DNA of 64,000 nucleotides from Regnicoccus_A sp014224355 (GTDB lineage: Bacteria; Cyanobacteriota; Cyanobacteriia; PCC-6307; Cyanobiaceae), in assembly GCF_050920705.1 (NCBI RefSeq), contig NZ_CP154799.1, positions 2,418,001-2,482,000 on the forward strand, in the 5' to 3' direction. Of this stretch, positions 26,378-34,471 are shown one piece after another. The position numbers and the translations under genes were made by a program. The notes beneath the pieces were generated by a model, which saw nothing but the letters and a program-made list of their open reading frames with translations, did not search any database and had not been told where the DNA came from. Each line of letters starts with the position of its first letter. The stretch's first letter is position 1.

Positions 26378-27531
26378 CAGCGTGTGCTGAATGTGCGACC
26401 CTTCCAGCGCACCTCGCCCCGCTCGAGGTTGACGATCGCCTGCAGAAACACCCCGAGGAAAAACAGGACAGGGACTGGAAAGAGCAGATTGATCCAGGAG
26501 AAGCGTCCGATCAGTCGGGTGATCACCAGCAGCTGGAGCACATAGGCCCCGTAGACCAGAGCGTTGCTGAGCACGGCCTGATCACCCACCAGTGGCCAGC
26601 CCAGCAGGGAGGCAGGCAGGCACCAGGCGGCCCAGAACAGCCCGGAGAGCCAGAGCACCACCGCCAGCATCCAGCTCCAGCGCACTTCACCGGCGGCCGT
26701 GGCGAAATTCTTGTTGAACCCCACCACCATGTCGCCAAGACCACCCGGATACATGCGGTAGGCGATCTGGCCATGGCCGAGGAACGCACTCACCGGCAGA
26801 TCCACCTGTTCATAGGCATGGGCCAGAAACCAGTCTTCGACCACCTTGCCGGCGACGGCCGCGTGACCGCCGCTGCGCTCGTAATCGACGCGGCTGGTGG
26901 CCATCGCAGGCCCGAAGGCCACCCCACAGCCCGCTCCCAGGGGAACGGCCATCAGCCCCACCAGGTTGAACAGCAGCGAGAGCTGCTCATAGGGCTTCTC
27001 GGTGCGGTGGTAAGGCTGGACCGTCACCAGTCCACCGAGCTGCTGATGAACCGCCACCAGACGCTCGAGGAACTCAGGTCCGGGTTCGGTGTCGGCGTCG
27101 AGAAACACCAGCAGCTCACCACGACTGGCCAGGACACCGTTGTGCAGCGCCCAGGTCTTGCCGCACCAGCCCTGCGGTAACGATGGCGAAGCGCGCACGC
27201 TCACGGGGAGGCCGCTGCGGGGCTTGATGGCGATGGCGTTGGTGCGATCCGTGGAGTGGTCATCCACCACGATCACCTCCAGGGGCCTGAGGCTCTGTCG
27301 GGCGAGACCATCCAGCAGATGCGGAAGGGTGGACTCCTCGTTGCGGGCGGGGATCATCACCGACACGGTGGGCGGGTCCACCGGGGAGCCGGCGGGGAGC
27401 ACGGGAAAGCGCAGGCCCAGGACCCAGCCCAGCAGCCAGCGCACCACGATTGAAACGCCAACCCAGCCCATCGACAACCGAACCGCCGGACTCATCAACC
27501 CTATGGGCAGAGGGACTCTGCCCACCTGCAT
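26377..27531 (-). CDS. CrtQ-like family 2 glycosyltransferase
   Basis: This membrane glycosyltransferase of about 384 residues resembles CrtQ of the staphyloxanthin pathway. A hydrophobic N-terminal segment is followed by a GT2 domain: VMIPARNEESTLPHLL, IVVDDHSTDRT, WCGKTWALHNG, LVFLDADTEPG, TVQPYHRTEKPYEQLS, then CGVAFGPAMATSRVDYERSG and RMYPGGLGDMV. Three or four C-terminal membrane helices end in EVRWKGRTF. CrtQ glucosylates a carotenoid carboxylate. The ATG at 27531 overlaps the lipase stop (TGATG); a GTG three bases earlier is possible. Confidence 0.8.
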   Translation of the reverse strand: MQVGRVPLPIGLMSPAVRLSMGWVGVSIVVRWLLGWVLGLRFPVLPAGSPVDPPTVSVMIPARNEESTLPHLLDGLARQSLRPLEVIVVDDHSTDRTNAIAIKPRSGLPVSVRASPSLPQGWCGKTWALHNGVLASRGELLVFLDADTEPGPEFLERLVAVHQQLGGLVTVQPYHRTEKPYEQLSLLFNLVGLMAVPLGAGCGVAFGPAMATSRVDYERSGGHAAVAGKVVEDWFLAHAYEQVDLPVSAFLGHGQIAYRMYPGGLGDMVVGFNKNFATAAGEVRWSWMLAVVLWLSGLFWAAWCLPASLLGWPLVGDQAVLSNALVYGAYVLQLLVITRLIGRFSWINLLFPVPVLFFLGVFLQAIVNLERGEVRWKGRTFSTR

Positions 27532-28283
27532 CACACCCGGAGCAATTCCTGGGCCAGGGGTCTGATGGCGGCCTGATCACGCAGCAGCTGGGGGTGTGTG
27601 GCCACCGGCAGCTGCGTGCGAGCGCCGATCGGCAGGACGGCGCGCCATCCCGGCAGCACGGCCAGATCTATGGCGGAGTAAAAGCTGTGGCACTCGATCC
27701 TGTGGAGGGTGTCGAGGTTGCCGTTCAGATGCGACAGCAGGCCGCTGCCCCACTTCAGACCGGCGATGCCCTTGAAGACACGCCCGGACCATGGCTGGGC
27801 CGTGAGCGTTCCCTGCTGGGGGCTGCCAACACTGATGAAGCGCCGGGTGCGCTGGTGTCCCCCCAGCAGCTGGATCCAGGTGCGGGCGATGACGCCCCCG
27901 ATCGAAAAACCCAGCAGGTCGATCGGCTGCTCCATCCCCAGGGTTGCCTGAATGTGGCCACCGAGCAGTTCAGCCGCCTGCTCGATCGGAGTGAGACCGA
28001 AGCGCAACGGCAGGGCAGGAATCAGTAGATGCGGTCGTCGCTCCCCCAGCGCCTGCCGAAGCCTGCTGAACACCGCTGGGCTGTCCAGCAGCCCGTGAAC
28101 CAGAACCAGGGGTCGACGAGAAATCGGAATGCATCCAGTAGCCACAACCCCATTCAAGACCGCGGCACCCTGAAGCCTGCTGGCCTCGAAGGGTGGATCT
28201 CCCCCCTCAGCCTCCTGAACAGCCTCCTCAGTGGAGCTGGCCTCCTCCTCGAGTAAACACAGGGCCTGGAAACGCAGGGCCAT
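27531..28283 (-). CDS. Alpha/beta-hydrolase, lipase/esterase-like
   Basis: This hydrolase of about 250 residues has the oxyanion-hole motif RPLVLVHGLLDSPAVF and a nucleophile elbow LLGFSIGGVIA (GxSxG). A conserved late region contains the probable catalytic histidine (PVATHPQLL). It could hydrolyse a lipid or carotenoid ester. The start is taken at the ATG at 28283, with GAGGAA a few bases upstream; the N-terminal 55 residues are acidic and not clearly family sequence, so an internal start is possible. It is coupled by TGATG to the CrtQ-like gene. Confidence 0.7.
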   Translation of the reverse strand: MALRFQALCLLEEEASSTEEAVQEAEGGDPPFEASRLQGAAVLNGVVATGCIPISRRPLVLVHGLLDSPAVFSRLRQALGERRPHLLIPALPLRFGLTPIEQAAELLGGHIQATLGMEQPIDLLGFSIGGVIARTWIQLLGGHQRTRRFISVGSPQQGTLTAQPWSGRVFKGIAGLKWGSGLLSHLNGNLDTLHRIECHSFYSAIDLAVLPGWRAVLPIGARTQLPVATHPQLLRDQAAIRPLAQELLRV

Positions 28284-28290
28284 CAGTTCC

Positions 28291-28527
28291 TCATACAGAG
28301 GGTTGAGGCCATGGATCCAACGACTCCTCAGGAAGCAGACGGGCCAGCTGGTCATCGAGGATGACCTGTTGCTCGACGCCGAAGACCTCATCACTGAGCG
28401 CCATCTGCCTGAGGGCTCCATCAGCGTGGCAGGTCAACGCGTTACTCGGGCTGGGAGGGTGGATCGAGATGGCGCTCCGGTTGCTGGTTGCCATTCGCCG
28501 TTCTCCATGGCCTGCCGACGATGCCAC
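28291..28527 (-). CDS. Possible small ORF, 78 aa
   Basis: A frame between the ICMT-like gene and the lipase fills the gap almost exactly (11 bases after the first, 7 before the second). It contains MALSDEVFGVEQQVILDD and ends DPWPQPSV. The lipase ribosome-binding site overlaps its stop. It has no hydrophobic segment and I recognise no family. It could be a genuine operon member or simply leader sequence; an internal ATG at 28494 is also possible. Confidence 0.3.
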   Translation of the reverse strand: MASSAGHGERRMATSNRSAISIHPPSPSNALTCHADGALRQMALSDEVFGVEQQVILDDQLARLLPEESLDPWPQPSV

Positions 28528-28538
28528 AAAAGGACAGG

Positions 28539-29180
28539 TCAGGCTTCAGACCCTGAGGGACTGGGAATTAAAAGCCTGGGAAGCAATAGCCCTGAGCGAG
28601 CCTTGTAGGATTCGAAGCCAGGATAGCGCTGCAGAGACTTGTCTTTCCTGAGCATATTTGGAATGAAGACTCCAGCAATGAACCCTCCCAGAACAGCAAA
28701 GGGAATCCAGCTTGATGCCAGCATCGCAAAGGCAAAATAAATCAGAATCTCCCCTAAGTAATTTGTATTCCGACAGCGCGCAAAGAAGCCCTCTTCAATC
28801 AGACCAGACCTGTATTTCAGCGTATAATACTTTTGAGCATCACTGCTGTAGTGCAAGAATATTCCCAAGATGCAGATCGCCACTGCCGCCGCGATCAACG
28901 GCAGAGATGGCTCAATACGGCTGCTGATGAGAATGAATGGGGCGATCCAATACAAGCTGATCACTCCGAAGCCGAGAACACCTGTCAGCGATGAAACCTC
29001 CTGCTCCCATTGCCTGTCAGGGTAGATTCTGTCTTTTAGCAGCCACAGGATTCCATAAGTCCCGTGGAGAGAAAGATACACCCAAGGACCAACTGTAAAA
29101 TTCTGATAGGCAATCATCAACCCAAGGACAAACACAGGCGTAGCCCCCTTGTGCAGATTGATAAAATGCTTGATCTTCAT
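28539..29180 (-). CDS. Isoprenylcysteine carboxyl methyltransferase/DUF1295-like membrane protein
   Basis: This integral membrane protein of about 213 residues has five or six hydrophobic helices. The C-terminal signature is that of the ICMT/phospholipid methyltransferase/steroid 5-alpha-reductase fold: DAQKYYTLKYRSGLIEEG, then FARCRNTNYLGEIL and a late YPGFESYKARSG. Members methylate carboxylates or lipids, or reduce double bonds. The gene is clearly richer in A and T than its neighbours, suggesting acquisition from elsewhere. It heads the minus-strand run with the lipase, CrtQ-like and CrtO-like genes. Confidence 0.72.
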   Translation of the reverse strand: MKIKHFINLHKGATPVFVLGLMIAYQNFTVGPWVYLSLHGTYGILWLLKDRIYPDRQWEQEVSSLTGVLGFGVISLYWIAPFILISSRIEPSLPLIAAAVAICILGIFLHYSSDAQKYYTLKYRSGLIEEGFFARCRNTNYLGEILIYFAFAMLASSWIPFAVLGGFIAGVFIPNMLRKDKSLQRYPGFESYKARSGLLLPRLLIPSPSGSEA

Positions 29181-29220
29181 GGCTTCGGTACTGAGGGCTT
29201 CTGACTTAACTCTAGCAAGA

Positions 29221-29547
29221 ATGATTGCTCAGGCCCCGGTTGTCACCTGCAGATGCCTGGAGATGGATGGATTGCATTCAACCGCCCTTGCCATCGATCA
29301 TCACGCCGAAGTGCGCGGCGATCCAGGGAACCTCTCTATCCACCTGCGATCCTTCAACGACACCTTCGATTCAGTGAAGCTACCGGAAACCAATAACATC
29401 ATCAGCAACTTGATCCGAACAAGTACCGGCCACCATTCGGCTCCTCGCGTAGAACTCGTCGTGTTCCGGAACGGACCGGGGACGGGATTCGAAAGGGTTA
29501 CCGCCCCAATCCGTGACATCGACATCTCCGTGACTGTCACTCCGTGA
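29221..29547 (+). CDS. Hypothetical protein, doubtful
   Basis: This frame of about 108 residues from ATG at 29221 (an ATG at 29149 is in frame too) ends ERVTAPIRDIDISVTVTP. The second half looks like ordinary protein sequence (RVELVVFRNGPGTGFE). There is no signal peptide, membrane segment or known family. It is divergent from the ICMT-like gene and lies in a lower-GC patch. It may be a remnant. Confidence 0.35.
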   Translation: MIAQAPVVTCRCLEMDGLHSTALAIDHHAEVRGDPGNLSIHLRSFNDTFDSVKLPETNNIISNLIRTSTGHHSAPRVELVVFRNGPGTGFERVTAPIRDIDISVTVTP

Positions 29548-29756
29548 TGGAGGGCGAGACTGATGCTGGTGCGCAGACTCGTAAGGCAGGAACGGTTCCG
29601 CTCTGACGCATGGCCGTTGCGGAGGCCCTGGATGCGCACGGTGATGGTCGGGATGCTGCCAGGCCAGAGCTCCCCCTCCAACTACGGCGCCGTCATCGCC
29701 CTCCGATCCATCCAGGCTGAGGCTCTCCCGCCTGGGGCCTGGCCGACGCCGGTTTC

Positions 29757-30970
29757 TTACAACCGGCTCAGCAGCTCCTTCTTCTTCTCGGTGAATTCCG
29801 CCTCGCTCAGCACCCCCTTGGCCTTGAGCTCACCCAGACGTTCCAGGGCGCTGATCACATCCCCGCTGGAGGTGGGGGTTGCAACTGGCGCTTCCACCAC
29901 CGATTCGGCCGGAGCCGGGGCCGATGCACTGGAGGGGATTTTCGGGGAGAACGGTGGCAGGCTCGAGAGACTCACCGTGCCCTCCGGCGTGGAGAACATC
30001 ACCTCGGTGCTGCCGCTGGCCTGGGCGATCCCGTTGATCGGATGCTTGCGGGCATCCAGCAGGCTGAGGGTTCCGTCATGCTCCACGGCCAGGCAGCCCG
30101 AATCGGCGAACCAGGCGTAACGCAGGTTGTTCTGAGCGCCGGTGGCGCTGGGGCTGCCCAGATCCGCAGGCCACCAGCTCTCGAATCCAGCCATGGGCTG
30201 CATCGCCATTGGTTGCATCGGTTGCATCGCCATCGGGGTCATGGCGGTGCCGGCGGAGGACTGTTGCTGCCCGCCGCCGTAGCTGCTCTGCTGCTGGCTG
30301 CCCCCATGGCTCGATTGCTGCTGGCTGCCGCCGCCCATCGAGGTGAGGCTGGAGAGACTCACCGTGCCGCCCGGGGTTGCGAAAACCACGGAGCCGCCGG
30401 CGCCCTGCTGCTGGGACAGGCCGGCGATCTGATGATGGCCTGTGTCGTACACCGACACCTGGCCGTTCGACTGAATGGCCAGCCGGCCGGCGCTGGGAAA
30501 GAAGGCGTAGCTCATGTCGTTCTGGCTGCCCACCGCTGCAGGGGCGCCCAGCTCGGCAGGCCACCAGGTGTCTCGGGGATCAGGCACGAACAGGGGCGAA
30601 CCACCGCCTGTTGAGGCCATGGGGGCCATCGCCGGCATCGCCGACGCGGTGGCCCAGCCGCCGCTGCTCTGGGCCTGGAAGTTTCCCGTGCTGGCCGGTT
30701 GGGGCTGGTGGCCGCCAAGCTGTGCTGAGATCGCCTGGCAGAGACCATCCACCCGCACCTTGAGGGAGTGGTTGAACATGTCGCTGACCATCAGCATCCC
30801 CCCCGCATCCACTGGCCGGAGCCGGCGAACTCCGGATGGTCGAACTGGGCCATGGCGCCTTTGCCGCGCAGCATCGCCAGCATCATGTGGGTGACGGCGT
30901 CCTGACTGAACCCGTACTGACGGGCCAGGTCGCTGGCGACTTTCCGGCCTGCATCGGTGATCTGTTCCAT
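29757..30970 (-). pseudogene. SHOCT-domain protein with duplicated domain, one-base frameshift
   Basis: Translation starts at the ATG at 30970 (MEQITDAGRKVASDLARQYG) and in an intact relative runs through GSGQWMRGGMLMVSDMFNHS. Here the run of seven C at 30798-30804 (G on the coding strand) breaks the frame after WMRGG; eight would restore it. The rest has two similar domains (WWPAELGAPAAVGSQND and WWPADLGSPSATGAQNN, each followed by a VSLSSL strand), separated by a Gln/Ser/Gly linker and a Met/Gln/Pro repeat, and a C-terminal SHOCT helix pair (RLGELKAKGVLSEAEFTEKK). SHOCT tails often mediate oligomerisation. Confidence 0.72.
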
Positions 30971-31341
30971 GGCGTGGGCGGGTCTGTTGGCCGTGTCTGA
31001 AGGAATTCCGGAAATGCTGAGTTCATCCCCGACCCTGCCCTGCGATGGGGCTGTGTCGTTCCCGAAAGACCGATCCAGCCTGATCAATGGGCATGAGGCG
31101 AACCGGCCGGTTCGAAGCGGACCTGGCGGGGTTGGGGGTTCGGTTGCTTGTGCGGGAGGTGGTGGCTGACGCTGCTCCCGTACCGAATCGATCGGCTCTG
31201 CCGATACGACGAATCAATCCATTCCTGAACCTTCAAATTACCATTCGGTTGCTGCCATGGTCCTGATTCGAGCTGGGGCCGATGCGGGCGCAGCAGGCCC
31301 AGGGCTTCCCCAACAGCGGCTCGCTCAACTGCAGGCAGGAT

Positions 31342-32043
31342 TCAGCTGAGCAGGGCCAGCTCCTCCGGGAACGGCGTGGTCCTGAGCAGCGCGCTGAGCC
31401 CGAGCCGTTCCCTCCACGTGGCGATGGGCTCCTCCCATCCCTCCTCCCAGCGCATGGCCAGCAGGGAGGCGCCGACCTGTTCAGCGAGCTCCAGGCCGAA
31501 ACGGATCCCTCTCCAGATCAGGGCGCTCTGATCGGGGTTCTCCATCGCATGGAACATCCAGGCGGAAAGGATCGCCCCAGGGCCGAACTCATTGAGGGCG
31601 GCGGCGTAATAGACGGCGCCGGCAGCTTCTCCCGCCACGGTCACCGGTGTGGCGAACACGGTGTGATGAACGTCATGGGTGGTGAGCCGCCTCTGCTGCA
31701 GGTAAGCGCCATCGTCGGCTTCTCTGGGGCAGGCGAGGGGCGGGAGACCATGCAGGCCGAGCCGGTCGAACCGCTCCTGATACAAACGCCCGAGGCTTCC
31801 TGGCGGCATGGCGCGCAGGCGCTCGGGTTCCGGCCACTCCCCCTGGTAGCGCTCAGCCGCGAGCGCCACCAGGGAAGGATCCTGCAGAAGCCGACTGCGC
31901 GTGATCTCCCCGAGCGGTGAGTCGTTGAGGATCTCCATCACCGGCAGACCTTTCACCACCACCGTGGCCGGATCTCGGGCCGTTTCCAGCAGGGCCACGG
32001 CAGATCTGAGGGCGCGACGGCGCAGGTTGGAGTCAATTCTCAT
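31342..32043 (-). CDS. Coq4-family protein
   Basis: This soluble protein of about 233 residues has the Coq4 signature: HDVHH followed exactly eleven residues later by E (HDxxH-x11-E, at RLTTHDVHHTVF...AGEAAG), a metal site. The preceding PPGSLGRLYQERFDRLGL and the later GPGAILSAWMFHAME region also fit. Mitochondrial Coq4 is a ubiquinone-synthesis factor. Cyanobacteria lack ubiquinone, so the substrate is unclear; a quinone or prenyl-lipid role is inference. The ATG at 32043 agrees with the start of homology. Confidence 0.72.
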   Translation of the reverse strand: MRIDSNLRRRALRSAVALLETARDPATVVVKGLPVMEILNDSPLGEITRSRLLQDPSLVALAAERYQGEWPEPERLRAMPPGSLGRLYQERFDRLGLHGLPPLACPREADDGAYLQQRRLTTHDVHHTVFATPVTVAGEAAGAVYYAAALNEFGPGAILSAWMFHAMENPDQSALIWRGIRFGLELAEQVGASLLAMRWEEGWEEPIATWRERLGLSALLRTTPFPEELALLS

Positions 32044-32180
32044 CCTTGGACGCTCAGCCGGGATCCACGTTTCATCATGACGGGCTCCACCTGTGCACGC
32101 AGCTTGGGAGGCCTGCCGGACCGCTTCGATCTGGACCATCCGATGCGCCGCTATGACCTGCGGCAGACACTCACCCCGCG

Positions 32181-33695
32181 ATGGTCCTCACCCTGATCCT
32201 GGGCGATCAGCTGCACCGCGACTGGTTCACCTCCTCGGCGCTGCAACTCGCGGCCGGCAGCCGGGTGCTGATGATCGAAGACCTCGCGGTGGCCTCCACC
32301 TACCGGTACCACCAGCTGCGATTGCTCCACACCTTCGTGGCGATGCGCAGCTTCCGCGACGCGTTGATCGAGCGGGGCCTGGTGGTGCGCTACTTCGAGC
32401 TGCCCGCCTCGGCGAGTGTTTCGTTCTGGGAGCGGCTGGCGACCGAGCTGGACGATGGCCGGGAGCTGCAGGTGGCGGAGGTCGCCGACCGCAGCTTCGA
32501 GGCCAGGCTGCAGCAGTTCTGCCGGGAACAGGGGCTGCGGCTCACCGTTCTGCCCTCGCCCGCTTTCCTCGAATCCGTTGCCGACAGCCGCACCTGGTTC
32601 GAAGGGCGCCGACGCCCCTTCATGAAGACCTTCTACGAGCGCCAGCGCCGACGCCTGGGGCTGCTGCTCGAACCCGACGGCAGCCCCACGGGGGGGCGCT
32701 GGAGCTTCGATGCCGAGAACCGCCGCCGGCTGCCGAAGGGCTACGAGGAACCGCCGTTACCGGCCGTGGTGGCCAGCCCCCATGAGTCAGCCGTGCGGGC
32801 GCTGGTCACCACCCACTTCGCCGCCCACCCCGGGCAGCTGGGCCCGCTGTGGATTCCCTTTGATCACGCCGGGGCCCAGGCCTGGCTGCAGCGGTTTCTT
32901 CAGGAACGACTCGATGGATTCGGGCCTTATGAAGACGCCCTCAGCCAGAGCCGCGACACCCTGCACCATTCCCTGCTCTCTCCCCTGATCAACATCGGCC
33001 TGCTCAATCCGGCCGAGGTGATCGCGGCCACCCTGGCCCATGTGCAGCAGCGGCAGGAAAGCCAGCAGCCGGTGCCGATCGCCTCGCTGGAGGGATTCCT
33101 GCGCCAGGTCATCGGCTGGCGCGAGTTCGTGCGGGGCATCGATCGCATGCACGGCGAACGCCAGGCCGAGGCCAATTTCTGGAACCACCAGCGGCGGCTG
33201 GCGCCCTGCTGGCACGACGGCAGCACCGGTCTGCCGCCCCTGGATGCGGCCATCGGGCGGGTCAACCGCCTGGCCTACAACCACCACATCGAGCGGCTGA
33301 TGGTGATCAGCAACCTGATGCTGCTCTGTGAGATCCATCCACTGGAGGTGCACCGCTGGTTCATGGAGCGCTACCTGGATTCCTACGAATGGGTGATGGG
33401 GCCGAACGTCTACGGCATGGGTCAGATGAGTGACGGCGGGATCTTTGCGACCAAGCCCTACATCTGCGGCTCCAACTACATCCTCAAGATGGGCGATTTC
33501 AAGCGGGGCCCGTGGTGTGAGATCTGGGACGGGCTCTACTGGCGTTTCATCGACCGCCACCGGGCCTTCTTCCAGTCCAACCCGCGCCTCTCGATGATGG
33601 TGCGCCTGCTGGACCGGATGGACCCGCAGCGGCGGGATGGATTGAGCGCCAGCGCCGAGGCGTTTCTGGAGCGCGCCACGATGGTCGTGCCGTGA
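32181..33695 (+). CDS. Photolyase-related protein of the FeS-BCP type
   Basis: This protein of about 504 residues belongs to the prokaryotic (6-4) photolyase/FeS-BCP group: LTLILGDQLHRDWF at the N-terminus, and NVYGMGQMSDGGIFATKPYI, GSNYILKMGDFKRGP and GLYWRFIDRHR at the C-terminus. In the characterised enzyme four cysteines hold a 4Fe-4S cluster; by my alignment three are absent here and only the one in PWCEIWDGLYW is kept, so the cluster is probably missing. FAD-dependent DNA repair or signalling is likely. Its stop overlaps the GTG of the next gene (GTGA). Confidence 0.8.
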   Translation: MVLTLILGDQLHRDWFTSSALQLAAGSRVLMIEDLAVASTYRYHQLRLLHTFVAMRSFRDALIERGLVVRYFELPASASVSFWERLATELDDGRELQVAEVADRSFEARLQQFCREQGLRLTVLPSPAFLESVADSRTWFEGRRRPFMKTFYERQRRRLGLLLEPDGSPTGGRWSFDAENRRRLPKGYEEPPLPAVVASPHESAVRALVTTHFAAHPGQLGPLWIPFDHAGAQAWLQRFLQERLDGFGPYEDALSQSRDTLHHSLLSPLINIGLLNPAEVIAATLAHVQQRQESQQPVPIASLEGFLRQVIGWREFVRGIDRMHGERQAEANFWNHQRRLAPCWHDGSTGLPPLDAAIGRVNRLAYNHHIERLMVISNLMLLCEIHPLEVHRWFMERYLDSYEWVMGPNVYGMGQMSDGGIFATKPYICGSNYILKMGDFKRGPWCEIWDGLYWRFIDRHRAFFQSNPRLSMMVRLLDRMDPQRRDGLSASAEAFLERATMVVP

Positions 33696-34471
33696 CCGTC
33701 GCGTTGCTTGTGACCAGCTCCGATCCAGCCAGCAGCGAGGCACGTCTGCCTGCACCCGCTCCCCTGCTCAAGCGGCTGGCGGGAGTGAACGGGATGGGGG
33801 CTGGCAAGCGCCGCCTCGTGCTGCTGCTCAGCCAGCTGGGGGATTTCGACAGCCTCGAATACGCCCAGGCTCTGGTGCCGGTCCTGCCGCAGCTGGAGTC
33901 TGCCGGCATCACCGTGCTGGCGATCGGCATCGGCGACGAGGCGGGCCGCCAGCGCTTCTGCGCCTTCACGGGGTTTCCACTCGAATGCCTCGAGGTGGAC
34001 GCCGAACCCGAGCTGCATCGGGCCCTGGGGCTCTACGAGGGCCTGCGACAGATCGGCGGGCCGTGGCCGAACCTGCTGCTGATGTGTGCCGGCATCGGTT
34101 CCCCCGGCACCCTGGCCGAGGTACTGCGCGGCTACACGGGCGATCGCAGCGCTCCCGAGCGGATCGGCGATGAGGAGACCATCCAGGCTGGGCCCTTGCC
34201 GCCGCTCAAGGGGTCGTTCTTCGCCAGAGCAGGCGGGACCGGGTTCCAGCGACCCTTCGAGCTGGCCACGGTGCGCCTGCGCAACATGAGCGAGGTGCTG
34301 GGCCATTGGCGCACCTACGTGCCGCGCGACGACTTCCTCACCCAGCGGGGCGGCACCTTTCTGCTCGAGGCCGACGACACGCTGCTCTACAGCCACCGGG
34401 ACCGCGGCATCCTCGGCTTCTCCGCAACCATGGCAAGGCCGCTCAGTTTCCTGGATCCTTTCCTCGGCTGA
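33692..34471 (+). CDS. AhpC/TSA-like (peroxiredoxin-like) protein
   Basis: This thioredoxin-fold protein of about 259 residues is of the AhpC/TSA-2 group. It has LLSQLGDFDSLEYAQALV, ITVLAIGIGDEAGRQRFCAF and GTFLLEADDTLLYSHRDRGI. The canonical peroxidatic CxxC/TxxC at the first helix is not visible, so peroxidase activity is uncertain. The GTG start at 33692 overlaps the photolyase stop by four bases (GTGA), so the two are translationally coupled. Confidence 0.7.
   Translation: MTVALLVTSSDPASSEARLPAPAPLLKRLAGVNGMGAGKRRLVLLLSQLGDFDSLEYAQALVPVLPQLESAGITVLAIGIGDEAGRQRFCAFTGFPLECLEVDAEPELHRALGLYEGLRQIGGPWPNLLLMCAGIGSPGTLAEVLRGYTGDRSAPERIGDEETIQAGPLPPLKGSFFARAGGTGFQRPFELATVRLRNMSEVLGHWRTYVPRDDFLTQRGGTFLLEADDTLLYSHRDRGILGFSATMARPLSFLDPFLG

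Noticed and set aside
28609..28623. GATTCGAAGCC resembling a tRNA T-loop
   Set aside because: It lies inside the coding sequence of the ICMT-like gene and no acceptor or anticodon stem can be built around it.
32690..32696. Run of seven G in the FeS-BCP-like photolyase gene considered as another frameshift
   Set aside because: The reading frame PTGGRWSFD is intact across it.
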